Source: Staphylococcus pseudoxylosus (GTDB lineage: Bacteria; Bacillota; Bacilli; Staphylococcales; Staphylococcaceae). Taken from it: DNA of 64,000 nt. Where the stretch lies: assembly GCF_003697915.1 (NCBI RefSeq), contig NZ_RCVN01000005.1, forward strand, positions 124,001 through 188,000, in the 5' to 3' direction. The notes below the pieces were generated by a model. That model was not told where the DNA came from, did no database searches, and saw only the letters and a program-made list of their open reading frames with translations. The position numbers and the translations under genes were made by a program. Below are positions 20,049-29,119 of the stretch, one piece after another (within the stretch, counting starts at the first letter, position 1; every line of letters starts with the position of its first letter).

Positions 20049-20927
20049 GTGAGGAAGTTATGGATTTGGGGCATATGTATCATAATTATAGTTATTATAG
20101 TGGCATTTATTGTTATCAAGATGTTTACTCAAAATCAATCTGCGATGGAAAAGTCTGGACGCTCAAATTTTGTTAATAGTCCAATACCAACACTATTTCT
20201 ACATGGTTATGGTGGTAGTGCAAATTCAGAAAAATATATGGTTAAGCAAGCTGAACAAAATGGTGTTACAAAAGATGTGATTACAGCAATTGTATCTAAA
20301 GATGGTGAAGTTGAATTAAAAGGGAAACTTGAAACAGATACAACGAATCCAATAGTGAAAATTGAGCTAGTAAATAATAAGCAAGGTGACCTTGATGAAA
20401 ATGCGAAATGGTTTAAAAATGTACTAACGAAATTGCAAAGTGAGTACGACATTAATAAGTTTAATTTTGTAGGTCATTCTATGGGGAATTTATCATTTGC
20501 TCAGTATATGCTGATGTATGGAGGTGATCCATCGTTACCTCAATTGAATAAACAAGTGAATATTGCTGGGACATATAATGGCGTATTAAATATGAATGAA
20601 GAAGTGAATGAAATTAGTGTGGATGTTAATGGTAAACCAAGCCGTATGAATCCCCCTTATCAAGAACTGCAACAACTCGAAGATATATATAATGGTAAAA
20701 ATATTGACGTATTAAATATATTTGGAGATTTGGAAGATGGTACTCATTCTGATGGGCGTGTATCTAATAGTTCATCAAAGTCGTTAAAATATTTACTTGG
20801 TGATAGTCCAGAAAGCTATAAAGAGTCCAAGTATAAGGGTGAATCAGCACAACACAGCCAGTTACATGAAAATAAAGAAGTTGCTAGAGAATTGATCGCA
20901 TTTTTGTGGAGGAAACAAGATGATTAA
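20049..20927 (+). CDS. Membrane-anchored alpha/beta hydrolase, DUF915 type
   Basis: 292 residues from GTG, with AGAGG 8 bases upstream. One N-terminal membrane helix (residues 5-26) is followed by an extracytoplasmic hydrolase domain. PTLFLHGYGGSANS holds the oxyanion turn and FVGHSMGNLSF (about residue 140) holds the nucleophile serine; GDLEDGTHSDGRV and the late HSQLHEN can supply the acid and histidine. Such proteins are annotated as cell-surface hydrolases in staphylococci, with unknown substrate. The end overlaps the broken GIY-YIG gene by 8 bases. Confidence 0.85.
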   Translation: MRKLWIWGICIIIIVIIVAFIVIKMFTQNQSAMEKSGRSNFVNSPIPTLFLHGYGGSANSEKYMVKQAEQNGVTKDVITAIVSKDGEVELKGKLETDTTNPIVKIELVNNKQGDLDENAKWFKNVLTKLQSEYDINKFNFVGHSMGNLSFAQYMLMYGGDPSLPQLNKQVNIAGTYNGVLNMNEEVNEISVDVNGKPSRMNPPYQELQQLEDIYNGKNIDVLNIFGDLEDGTHSDGRVSNSSSKSLKYLLGDSPESYKESKYKGESAQHSQLHENKEVARELIAFLWRKQDD

Positions 20928-21771
20928 GTTAACGGATTTTATAAAGACGCCTGATATTGATAAAACAAAGATTAAATTTAATATGAACAGTGGCGATGTA
21001 AACGTAAAAGCATGGGATTTATTGTTAGGTGATAGTCCAGATTGGATTACGATAAATGCATGGAAAAAGAAACAGACTAATAATAATTTTGGTAACGCTA
21101 AATACGTTATATCTTTAGCGCAATATTATCCATATGGACCAGAATATTTTGTCTTTGGTGGGCTCTATCATATAAAGAAATAGGAACCTGAAGTATTTGA
21201 TGAAGAAGGTTACGAACTGACGTTGCTGGATGATTATAAGGAATACAGGAAGCGGTTAATTATTAAAATTAAAAAGCCAATTGGTAGAGATGTTTATAAT
21301 AGACTATATTCTAAAGTACAATCACAATTAGAACCCGAAGTTTATGAAATATCACCAAACGTGAAATTAGGACATTTCCCAGGTTATCAAAATGTGAGTT
21401 TGACACACAAGGAATTACAACAAATTGTAAATAGGGACGAACCAAGTTGGAAAGATGCATTGAGTAATGTTAAAGGTGTGTATGTGGTTACTGATTTAAA
21501 TAATGGTCAATTATATATAGGGTCTGCATCAGGAAATACTGAAGGAATTTGGCAACGTTGGTGTCACTATGCAAATTTAAGTAATCCTACAGGGGGAAAC
21601 AAAGAATTTAATATAATTCATAAAGAAACGCCTGAATACATAGCTACAAACTTTCAATATTCAATTATGGAGATTTTTGACACCAAAACAAAAGCTGAAA
21701 CAATTATTGGTCGAGAGAATTATTGGAAAAAGGTGTTAGATACTAAAAAACATGGTATGAATCATAATTAA
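20920..21771 (+). pseudogene. GIY-YIG nuclease-family protein, interrupted by an in-frame TAG
   Basis: One continuous frame of 284 codons is interrupted by a single TAG at 21181-21183 (codon 88). Upstream, 87 residues form an N-terminal domain (MIKLTDFIKTPDIDKTKIKF ... FVFGGLYHIKK). Downstream, the frame continues EPEVFDEEGYELTLLDDY into a GIY-YIG domain with GVYVVTDLNNGQLYIGSASG and ENYWKKVLDTKKHG. No frame change is needed, so the break is a point nonsense mutation, a sequencing error or readthrough. A TTG at 21223 could start a separate protein but has no good ribosome site. The start overlaps the hydrolase gene, so both were probably co-translated. Intact relatives would be DNA-binding or nuclease-like proteins of unknown role. 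Confidence 0.75.
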
Positions 21772-21934
21772 ACTGCAGACGCAGTTAAAGTAAGGCTAGT
21801 AGCCCCATAAATAGATTCTATTTTCAAACTTATCAATTATATCATTTTAAATATATACAAGATTTTAAAACTTGATTGCTATGTAGAACTTTATTTTAGT
21901 ACACTGTAGTTATCAAACTTATAGGGGAGTTTAA

Positions 21935-22444
21935 ATGGACAGTTCACAGAATCAGGTTATCGAGAGTTATAAGGCATTTTGGACACGTTTTATTGATGTT
22001 AATGGAAGGTCAACACGCCCTGAATTTTGGCATCCTTTCTGGATTAATTTTTTAATATCTTCTGTTTTAGGTGTTGTATCCAGTGGTTTACTTAGTGGCT
22101 TATTTGCAATAGCTATTATTGTTCCTACTTTTACGGTGATGGTAAGACGTTTACATGATACAAATCGTACTATGATACTTGCTATCATTTCTTATATTAG
22201 TGGTTTTATTACATTGATGGCTGCAACGCTATTTATTATAGGTGTTATTATTATTGTTGCCAATACAGAAAGTCATGGTTTGCTTGGTGCTACAGTTATG
22301 GCGGGTATTTTCGGTACCGTAGTTGCAGGATTAGTCACACTTTATACTTGGTTTGTACTGATACTTGCAGGTAACAAAGAACCTAATAAGTATGGCACAG
22401 GAGGCAGTTGCGAAACTGATATTAAAGTATATACACAACAATAA
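21935..22444 (+). CDS. DUF805 family membrane protein
   Basis: 169 residues, with AGGGGAG before the ATG. The N-terminal YKAFWTRFIDVNGRSTRPEFWHPFWINF and the motif RRLHDTNRT (about residue 70) are characteristic of DUF805. Four hydrophobic helices are visible. The family is widespread, often found with phage or stress genes, and its biochemical role is unknown. It has its own terminator. Confidence 0.88.
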   Translation: MDSSQNQVIESYKAFWTRFIDVNGRSTRPEFWHPFWINFLISSVLGVVSSGLLSGLFAIAIIVPTFTVMVRRLHDTNRTMILAIISYISGFITLMAATLFIIGVIIIVANTESHGLLGATVMAGIFGTVVAGLVTLYTWFVLILAGNKEPNKYGTGGSCETDIKVYTQQ

Positions 22445-22837
22445 ATATGGTGTTAAATATTGATGGCTGGATGCATATTTAAAGTAATGGCGCTCCAGCT
22501 TTTTTGTATGTTTAATAATATCTAAATATTAATGTTTAATTTAAAGTTTAGTTTTGTGTTACTTAGTTGAATAAATTAACAAATCGTCTTTTTGAAAAGG
22601 GAATTTAATAAATTTGATAGTTAAACTAGATAACAAGGAATCTATTATTTTATCACGACAAGAAACAAACATTATTAATGAATATATGAAACAATTAATA
22701 GTAAGTGAAATTTTTATAATTTGTTTATTAAAGTAACATAAATTTTTGATTATTTATTTAAAATAAAGGTCTAATATAATTATTATTATGTTAGTATGTT
22801 TATATGAAATAAAATTAAATGAATAGGGGACTATGTA
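22445..22837. other. Intergenic region, 393 bases
   Basis: Contains the DUF805 terminator. A 40-codon frame from a TTG at 22614 to a TAA at 22734 has a weak ribosome site and no recognisable content, and I do not call it a gene. The rest is AT-rich and presumably holds the TM2 gene promoter; TATAAT at 22775-22780 has no good -35. Confidence 0.5.
22464..22507 (+). terminator. Terminator of the DUF805 gene
   Basis: GGCTGGATGC pairs imperfectly with GCGCTCCAGCT around an AT loop and is followed by TTTTTT. Confidence 0.65.
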
Positions 22838-23143
22838 ATGAATTTAGACGAAGCATCTTATATTGAACAACAAGTTACAAATCGTTCAAAATCAGCTGGA
22901 ATAGCTTATCTTCTATGGTTTTTCTTTGGCAGTTTGGGAGGTCATAGGTTTTATTTTGGAAAAACAGGATCTGCTATAGGTTTAATAGCAGTAACATTAT
23001 TGATTTCTTGGTGGACTTTTGGGATTCCAACTTTTATCTGGGTTATTATAGATGCATTTCTTATACCAAGTTGGAAATATAAAAATCAACAAACTATAAG
23101 AAAACAAGCCTCTGCTGAAGTGAAATTCATGAAAAACAAGTAA
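22838..23143 (+). CDS. TM2 domain-containing membrane protein
   Basis: 101 residues, with AGGGGAC before the ATG. The TM2 core is SAGIAYLLWFFFGSLGGHRF YFGKTGSAIGL (split here), followed by a second helix LISWWTFGIPTFIWVIIDAFLIP. A charged N-terminal part and a basic tail face the cytoplasm. The domain is common in bacteria and its role is not established. It is monocistronic, with a strong terminator downstream. Confidence 0.88.
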   Translation: MNLDEASYIEQQVTNRSKSAGIAYLLWFFFGSLGGHRFYFGKTGSAIGLIAVTLLISWWTFGIPTFIWVIIDAFLIPSWKYKNQQTIRKQASAEVKFMKNK

Positions 23144-23163
23144 GTACAATTTAAAATACCATT

Positions 23164-23209
23164 AAAAAGTGAAGAAATTAAATTCAATAGATTTCTTCAC
23201 TTTTTTTGT
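23164..23209 (+). terminator. Terminator of the TM2 gene
   Basis: AAAAAGTGAAGAAAT pairs perfectly with ATTTCTTCACTTTTT around a 12-base loop, followed by further T. Confidence 0.9.
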
Positions 23210-23483
23210 TGGAATGCATATAAACAGAAATAGAGATATTGATTGATTTGTATTGGAAAGCAAATAGTGGGTGTAGCCATTTATACTTCACCCTATAGCA
23301 ACGGGTGAAGGTATAAGTCGATTGATATTGCATTTCCTATCCCAGTGAGTTGTATTATTGGTGAATCAAATAGTGTCTACACTATAAAGTATTCGAAACT
23401 TCAGCGATTAATAAGCTTTTGAAAAGGGTACAATTAATTAAATATCTAAGCGTAAAGGCTATAATAGTATTAAAGTAATTGTA
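23210..23483. other. Intergenic stretch with hairpin and palindrome
   Basis: TATACTTCACCC (23282-23293) pairs with GGGTGAAGGTATA (23303-23315) with one bulge; no T-run follows. ATAGTGTCTACACTAT at 23370-23385 is an inverted repeat with 7-base arms that could be an operator. TATAAT at 23460-23465 may be the -10 box for the transcript entering 23571. Confidence 0.45.
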
Positions 23484-23553
23484 ATGAGCAAGTTAGCTTG
23501 TTATGTAAAGGATGAGCTGAGGTAAAGTGTGATTTTGCCTGCTCATCTTTTTT
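23484..23553 (+). promoter_or_regulatory. Possible transcription attenuator ahead of the SDR gene
   Basis: GATGAGC (23511-23517) pairs with GCTCATC (23541-23547), extended by GGTAAA with TTTTGCC, and is followed by TTTTTT. This terminator ends only about 18 bases before the start at 23571. An earlier copy, ATGAGCA at 23484-23490, can pair with the same TGCTCAT strand, so terminator and competing structure exclude one another. No upstream gene reads into it on this strand after the TM2 terminator. Confidence 0.5.
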
Positions 23554-23570
23554 AATTGGAGGTTTAAGAT

Positions 23571-25070
23571 ATGAAAAGAATTCTTTTAACGGGTGCTTCA
23601 GGCTATATCGGTAGCCATCTAATGAATAAATTAAAAAAAGATTATGAAGTTATTGCTATTTCTAGACATATAGAAAATAAAAAAAATGAACAAAATGTAA
23701 CGTGGAAATCTGCTGATTTATTCGATTTAAATGAAATAACAAAAGTGATGAATGAAGTCGATATTGCTATATATCTAGTTCATTCGATGATGCCTTCAGC
23801 CAAATTAACACAAGCCAGTTTTGAAGATATGGATGCATTATTAGCAGATAATTTCGCAAAGGCAGCGAGCGTTAATAACGTGCAGCATATTGTATTTATG
23901 AGTGGTTTGATTCCCAACACTGCTGAACTATCACCGCATTTAAGAAGCCGCTTAGAGTGTGAACGAATCTTAGGATCATATGGCGTGCCAGTAAGTACGT
24001 TAAGAGCGGGTTTAATAATAGGTTCTAAAGGGAGTTCTTATCCAATATTAAAAAAATTAGTAGAACGGTTGCCAGGATTGTTATTACCGCAATGGGCAAA
24101 TCATATGACATTGCCTGTCGCAATCGAAGATGTAATAAATGGACTATATAAAATTGTAGAACGTCACCCACATGTGAATGAATCGATTGATATTGGTGGA
24201 CCTACACATATGACCTATAAAGATTTATTTAAACAAACAGCGGATGTATTAGACAAACGCTTACCTATGTTAGATTTGCCTATTATTCCCATTTGGCTTA
24301 GCAAGTTTTGGGTTAAATTGATTTCTGGTGTTCCGAAAGAAATGCTTTATCCACTAATGGACAGTTTAATACATGATATGGTTAGAGATGATAAAAATAC
24401 GGTGGAAGGTATTTCTATTGGAACTATTGATTATAAAGAAAGCGTACGTATCGCATTAGAGGAAGAAACTAAGTCGAAAAGCAAACATAAAAGTAAAAAC
24501 AAGGGTAGGCGAACGGTTAAAGACGTTAGAGCGATTTCAAGGGTTACCTTACCTAAAGATGAAAGTATGAGTCAATTGGCAGAGCGGTATGCAAACTTTT
24601 TAAATCATATTACATTAAATGCAGTTAGCAGTAACTTTAACGAAGATGATTTTATCATAACGGTGCCGTTTCTGAATAAAGAATTACTGTTATTAAGAAA
24701 AGATTTTGAGGCATCAAATGACGACAGAATTTTATACCGTATTGTTGGTGGAGACATTGCTTTAGATACAAATGGAGGGAACGCGAGATTAGAATTTAGA
24801 AGGTTACCTAACAGTAGTGAGTGTATCATAGCACTTCAAGAATATAAGCCTACACTTCCTTGGTGGGTTTATAAATATACACAAGCGAAGGTCCATAAAA
24901 GTGTGATGAATCTTTTTAAAATAAAATTGGAATCTAGGAAATGCTCCAGAAGTAGAGATAAGACTACAATAATTTTACCAGTGATTTTGATAGGTGCAAT
25001 GATCTTTAAGCTATATGCTTTTAAACAACATTCAGCTAGAAATAAACATGTTACGAATGTAAAGCGGTAA
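23571..25070 (+). CDS. NAD(P)-binding epimerase/SDR with C-terminal domain and membrane anchor
   Basis: 499 residues, with GGAGG before the ATG. The N-terminal half is an atypical short-chain dehydrogenase: LTGASGYIGSHLMNKL is the nucleotide loop, and HIVFMSGLIPNT with LRSRLECERIL matches NmrA-like epimerases. A lysine-rich stretch (about residues 302-316, SKSKHKSKNKGRR) leads into a second domain of about 130 residues that I do not recognise, and a hydrophobic helix lies near the end (IILPVILIGAMIFKLYAF). It heads a run with tspO, photolyase and an ABM protein, suggesting a role in light or oxidative stress. The substrate is unknown. Confidence 0.8.
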   Translation: MKRILLTGASGYIGSHLMNKLKKDYEVIAISRHIENKKNEQNVTWKSADLFDLNEITKVMNEVDIAIYLVHSMMPSAKLTQASFEDMDALLADNFAKAASVNNVQHIVFMSGLIPNTAELSPHLRSRLECERILGSYGVPVSTLRAGLIIGSKGSSYPILKKLVERLPGLLLPQWANHMTLPVAIEDVINGLYKIVERHPHVNESIDIGGPTHMTYKDLFKQTADVLDKRLPMLDLPIIPIWLSKFWVKLISGVPKEMLYPLMDSLIHDMVRDDKNTVEGISIGTIDYKESVRIALEEETKSKSKHKSKNKGRRTVKDVRAISRVTLPKDESMSQLAERYANFLNHITLNAVSSNFNEDDFIITVPFLNKELLLLRKDFEASNDDRILYRIVGGDIALDTNGGNARLEFRRLPNSSECIIALQEYKPTLPWWVYKYTQAKVHKSVMNLFKIKLESRKCSRSRDKTTIILPVILIGAMIFKLYAFKQHSARNKHVTNVKR

Positions 25071-25112
25071 AAGCGGGGGTATTACATTCAGATTAAAGAA
25101 GGGGACTTTATA

Positions 25113-25616
25113 ATGAGTATAATCAATAAAATTAAACCAGTCATAAAAGTTATAACACCTATTTTAGGTGGTAAGTTTATCGGGAAATTTGCCGTTAAGA
25201 ATGCACGAAAAGAGTATAAAAATAATGTGAAACCACCATTTTCACCACCAGGATATGCTTTTCCAATTGTGTGGCCATTACTCTATACAACTATGGGTAT
25301 AGCATACATGTTAGTCTCCCATAAAGCTGATAATAAAAAGTTAAAAGGTGTTTATTATACGCAATTAAGTCTGAACTACTTATGGTCTATATTGTATTTT
25401 AAATATAAATTACGATTTAGTGCATTGGTAGAAAGTTTTGTATTACTTGGAGCAGTAACAATGACAACTATGAAATTTTTCAATGTTAAGAAGATTACTG
25501 GCTTGCTATTGGTTCCATATCTACTTTGGAGTGCATTTGCAACGTATTTAACCGCTGGGAATTGGTGGTTAAATAAAGACAACAAAGATTATAGTGGAAA
25601 TTCACGATTTTTATAA
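25113..25616 (+). CDS. tspO: TspO/MBR family membrane protein
   Basis: 167 residues with five hydrophobic helices. The family signature is PPFSPPGYAFPIVWPLLYTTMGIAYM (split over residues 38-63), and later LNYLWSILYFKY and LWSAFATYLTAGNWWLN. TspO proteins bind porphyrins or related compounds and act in light or oxidative stress responses. AAGGGGA precedes the ATG, 42 bases after the SDR gene. Its place directly before a photolyase agrees with that role. Confidence 0.88.
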   Translation: MSIINKIKPVIKVITPILGGKFIGKFAVKNARKEYKNNVKPPFSPPGYAFPIVWPLLYTTMGIAYMLVSHKADNKKLKGVYYTQLSLNYLWSILYFKYKLRFSALVESFVLLGAVTMTTMKFFNVKKITGLLLVPYLLWSAFATYLTAGNWWLNKDNKDYSGNSRFL

Positions 25617-25730
25617 AATATAGCTAATATGCATAATGAAAAGTATAAGTAAACATTTATAAATAGTTGAAGCATTTATATTTGAGCTATTGATAAAAAT
25701 GTTTGTCAGTGAGAGTAGGAGGCAATAGAA

Positions 25731-27104
25731 ATGCATTTAGGAGTCATACTCAATCGTGTTTTTAGAGTTAAAGACAATCCACTATTTGAATATGTAGCAG
25801 AACATCAAGATGAGATAAATAAAGTGTATTTTATCTTACCTATAGAAGATTTAGATGACGCAGCAACAGTAAAGCGTGATTATTACCACAAAGTAATGAA
25901 AGGATTTGTAAGTACACTAGATAGGTATGATATACATCCTTATATTGTCACATACGAAAAGTTAGGTGAATTAGCTCATACATTGGAGTTGTCTCATGTA
26001 TTATTAGCGAAAGATATTATGAGTTACCACAAAGAAATATATGACTATCATCATGTTAAAAGAGCATTTACAAACCGTCAAATTACAGTAATTGGGCAGC
26101 GTGTGAATCATTATTTTCAACCTACAAAGACTTTTAATAAACAGCAACAGCCTTATAAAGTATTTACTAGTTTTTATAAAGCAAATCGTCAAGGTTTAGT
26201 TTACACCCCTAAGAAAAATTATCAATTTTATCAGTTGGCTCAAAATGCGCAAAAAGGTTCAAATCAGAGCGATTTAAAATTTGAAAATAGTGAAGACATA
26301 GAAAAGCTAGCGCGTAAAGCATGGCATGATTTTTTAAATGATGACATCATTAATTATGATAAATTGACTGATGATGTATCGCAAGATTTTGTAAGTGGAT
26401 TAGGTAAATATTTAGCATATGGACTACTCGATATTCGTGAAATTATAAATGATTTACTTGAAGGTTATGAGAGCGATGAAAAAAATTATGAAGCTTTTAT
26501 AAGAGAGGTTATATTCCGCGAATTTTATTATGTGTTAATGACACAGTATCCAGAAACGGCAACTAAATCTTTTTCTGAAAAGTATCGCAACATGCAATGG
26601 TCGTATAATAAAGCACATTTTGAAGTATGGAAAAAAGGTCAAACTGGCTACCCAATCGTTGATGCTGCAATGAAGAAGCTAAACCGTACAGGATATATGC
26701 ACAATCGCTTAAGAATGGTTGTATCTCAATTTTTGACTAAAAATTTATTTATTGATTGGACATGGGGAGAAGCATATTTCAAACAATATTTGATTGATTA
26801 TGATAATGCGTCTAATGTACATGGTTGGCAGTGGTCAGCGTCGACTGGAACAGATGCAGTGCCTTATTTCAGAATGTTTAATCCTATACGTCAAAGTGAG
26901 CGTTTCGATGCACAGGGCTATTTTATTAAAACACAGTTGGAAATATTCGATAAGGTTTCAAGTAAAATTATCCACGACCCAACAAGTCATAAGACCAAAT
27001 TTAAAGAAAACTATCATATTGAAATTGGTAAAGATTATCCAGAAGCTATCGTAGATCATAAAAGTAGTAGAGATTACGTTATGCACAAATTTAAACAGTA
27101 TTAA
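25731..27104 (+). CDS. phrB: Deoxyribodipyrimidine photolyase
   Basis: 457 residues, the size of class I CPD photolyases. The N-terminal antenna domain begins LGVILNRVFRVKDNPLFEYV. The C-terminal FAD domain carries EVIFREFYYVLM, GQTGYPIVDAAMKKLNRTGY, MHNRLRMVVSQFL and DNASNVHGWQWSASTGTDAV, all hallmark motifs. It repairs UV-made pyrimidine dimers with light through FADH-. AGGAGG is 7 bases from the ATG. It follows tspO after 114 bases and precedes the ABM gene by 30. Confidence 0.92.
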   Translation: MHLGVILNRVFRVKDNPLFEYVAEHQDEINKVYFILPIEDLDDAATVKRDYYHKVMKGFVSTLDRYDIHPYIVTYEKLGELAHTLELSHVLLAKDIMSYHKEIYDYHHVKRAFTNRQITVIGQRVNHYFQPTKTFNKQQQPYKVFTSFYKANRQGLVYTPKKNYQFYQLAQNAQKGSNQSDLKFENSEDIEKLARKAWHDFLNDDIINYDKLTDDVSQDFVSGLGKYLAYGLLDIREIINDLLEGYESDEKNYEAFIREVIFREFYYVLMTQYPETATKSFSEKYRNMQWSYNKAHFEVWKKGQTGYPIVDAAMKKLNRTGYMHNRLRMVVSQFLTKNLFIDWTWGEAYFKQYLIDYDNASNVHGWQWSASTGTDAVPYFRMFNPIRQSERFDAQGYFIKTQLEIFDKVSSKIIHDPTSHKTKFKENYHIEIGKDYPEAIVDHKSSRDYVMHKFKQY

Positions 27105-27134
27105 TGAACTGTTAGATTGAGGGGACAATGACAT

Positions 27135-27572
27135 ATGTTAAAGAATTCACTACACCATATCTACTTAGCGCAAACAAACGAGGAAGTAATGATAGGAAAA
27201 TTTAATGAGAAACAGCAGTACACCATTTTAGAACAAATTAATGATTTACCACAAGGTGGATTTACAGTTTTTAATCATTTATATGTAAATCCTAGTTTTG
27301 AAGAAGCGTTTGAGCGTTTGTTTTTAAAGAGAAATAGACATTTAAAAAGTATAGAAGGATTTGAAAGTTTATTGTTTTTGAGACCTCAAACTAATCATGC
27401 GCATTATGTTATTGTAACTGTTTGGACAGACGAAACTGCTTATCAACATTGGCAAAACTCTAAAGAGTATAAAGGCTCACATCACAAAAGGGGCACTGAC
27501 AGTGGTTCAGACAAAAGCATCATAAATAGAAAGTTATCATTTAATATTAGTTTAGATTTAAAGAATAGTTAA
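27135..27572 (+). CDS. ABM-domain heme-degrading-type monooxygenase
   Basis: 145 residues. The C-terminal half is an antibiotic-biosynthesis-monooxygenase (ferredoxin-like) domain: FTVFNHLYVNPSFEEAFERL, then ESLLFLRPQTNHAHYVIVTVWTDETAYQHWQNSKEY. The Asn and Trp positions match the HmoB/IsdG-type heme oxygenases. The N-terminal 45 residues resemble the extension of HmoB-like proteins. GAGGGG lies 10 bases before the ATG. It is the last gene of the SDR-tspO-photolyase run, which would fit tetrapyrrole handling. Heme cleavage is inferred, not shown. Confidence 0.72.
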   Translation: MLKNSLHHIYLAQTNEEVMIGKFNEKQQYTILEQINDLPQGGFTVFNHLYVNPSFEEAFERLFLKRNRHLKSIEGFESLLFLRPQTNHAHYVIVTVWTDETAYQHWQNSKEYKGSHHKRGTDSGSDKSIINRKLSFNISLDLKNS

Positions 27573-27893
27573 GTGTATTTCAAAATGTAGAATTATTTGA
27601 AATATAAGGAAAAAAGACGGTTTATATTAATCTATAATAGCTTATTTTCAGCTTTAGCTCATAAGTATATGGTATGAAGCCTCATACTTATACGATATAT
27701 TATGAAATCCATTTAATGATAACCATAAAGTTTCTCGTGAAACATGTAAATAACATTATCGATTGACGACACATCCGAGATATTATAGCACAATCAAATT
27801 GCCAACCATTTATTATTAATTTTATGTTGTTATTATAATGGATATGGGTAAATATAATAAGATACAGAACTAAATTAATGGAGTGATTGATAT
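27573..27893. other. Intergenic region, 321 bases
   Basis: An imperfect hairpin at about 27659-27693 (ATAAGTATATGGTATGA with TCATACTTAT) may end the preceding operon. I see no supported gene and no clear promoter boxes for the DUF5996 gene. Confidence 0.45.
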
Positions 27894-28790
27894 ATGTTAT
27901 TAAATGAATGGAAACAAGAAAAAGAAACAATGCATTTATTGTCACAAATATTAGGAAAATATAAATTAGCAGCAGCTTATCAGCAACCACAATGGGCTCA
28001 CGTGTCTTTAGATATTACAGTTCAAGGCTTCACGACAGGTATGTTGCATGCAGATAATAAAGATTTTTATATTACCGTGAATTTACTTGATGATGAAATT
28101 GAGTTGAGAATTGATAATAATAAAGAAATTATAGCGTTGAAAGACGGTCTTACCATTCAATATTATTACCAAGAGATTCAACATATATTAGCAAATAATA
28201 AAGTGTTTATAGATATCAATACAACACCACAAGAATTCCCAGATACGACGCCGTTTGAAGAAGATCTGCACCATCATCACTATGATTCCCAAATTAGTAA
28301 TGATGTGTTGAAGTTAATGAAATTTGCCTATCATGCAGAATCCCAATTCATCGCTCCATTGCGTACTAGGAAGTTTACGCCGGGACTATTTTGGGGAACA
28401 TTTGATGTTTCATGCGCAATGATTCAAGATATCCATCAACCATTTGAAAATGATGATATGGTCATTGAACGTGCAGCTTTTGATGAAGAAATGATTGAAT
28501 TTGGATTTTGGTTTGGAGATGATAATTTTAAAGGGCCAACGTTCTTTGTATTACCCTATCCATTCGCTGATAGAAAATTTGAATGTCATGATGACTTTCC
28601 ACAAGATAGCTATTTCAGTGAAACTTTAGGAGAGTTTATTATAGAAGTGACGGAATATAGTGAAGAGAACAAGGACGAAATCGAAAAATTCTTCTACGAA
28701 TCTTATAATATTTTAAAAGATTATTTAGAATGGCAAGGATGTAGCCATTTTCACTTACCGCTTAAAATGACTGATAATCATTTGAGTTAG
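27894..28790 (+). CDS. DUF5996 family protein
   Basis: 298 residues, soluble, with a TGGAG site about 10 bases from the ATG. The order of motifs fits DUF5996: WKQEKETMHLLSQILGKYKL, then PQWAHVSLDITVQGFTTGML, then LFWGTFDVSCAMI and FGFWFGDDNF. An acidic and histidine-rich patch (FEEDLHHHHYD, about residue 125) could bind metal. No function is established for the family. The gene stands alone. Confidence 0.78.
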   Translation: MLLNEWKQEKETMHLLSQILGKYKLAAAYQQPQWAHVSLDITVQGFTTGMLHADNKDFYITVNLLDDEIELRIDNNKEIIALKDGLTIQYYYQEIQHILANNKVFIDINTTPQEFPDTTPFEEDLHHHHYDSQISNDVLKLMKFAYHAESQFIAPLRTRKFTPGLFWGTFDVSCAMIQDIHQPFENDDMVIERAAFDEEMIEFGFWFGDDNFKGPTFFVLPYPFADRKFECHDDFPQDSYFSETLGEFIIEVTEYSEENKDEIEKFFYESYNILKDYLEWQGCSHFHLPLKMTDNHLS

Positions 28791-28896
28791 TCTAATTAAT
28801 CAAGGCTTAGTTCCTTAGCCTAAAAAGTTAGAGCTATGTAGCGTCAAAGAAATAAAGTGATTTTTGTTTATCAAATGCTTGATTATATAAAATTAA

Positions 28897-28936
28897 AACC
28901 ATTCCTTTTGTTTATTAAATACAAGAGAGAATGGTT
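28897..28936. terminator. Bidirectional terminator between DUF5996 and NTF2-like genes
   Basis: AACCATTCCTTTTGT pairs imperfectly with ACAAGAGAGAATGGTT. T-rich sequence follows on both strands, more clearly on the minus strand (TTAATTTTAT). Confidence 0.55.
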
Positions 28937-29119
28937 GTATTATTATATTCGTTGAACAAGTTAGTCTTAGGGTTGTGTGAAGTTACAGTGAGGGGTGTCT
29001 AGTATAACGCTCGGCACAACAGCATTTTGCTAATGTTGTTCAATTGATCGTTTCACTTCATGGTTGCATTCCGCATCACATTGTCATATGGCACATTTCA
29101 CATTTCGTGAGCTAGAGTG
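28937..29119. other. Intergenic sequence with a hairpin
   Basis: ACAACAGCATTTTGCTAATGTTGT at about 29018-29041 is a self-complementary hairpin without a T-run; the surrounding 100 bases are less AT-rich than average. No gene is supported. Confidence 0.4.

Noticed and set aside
22614-22736. Forty-codon frame from TTG
   Set aside because: Weak ribosome site, no recognisable content and ordinary AT-rich composition.
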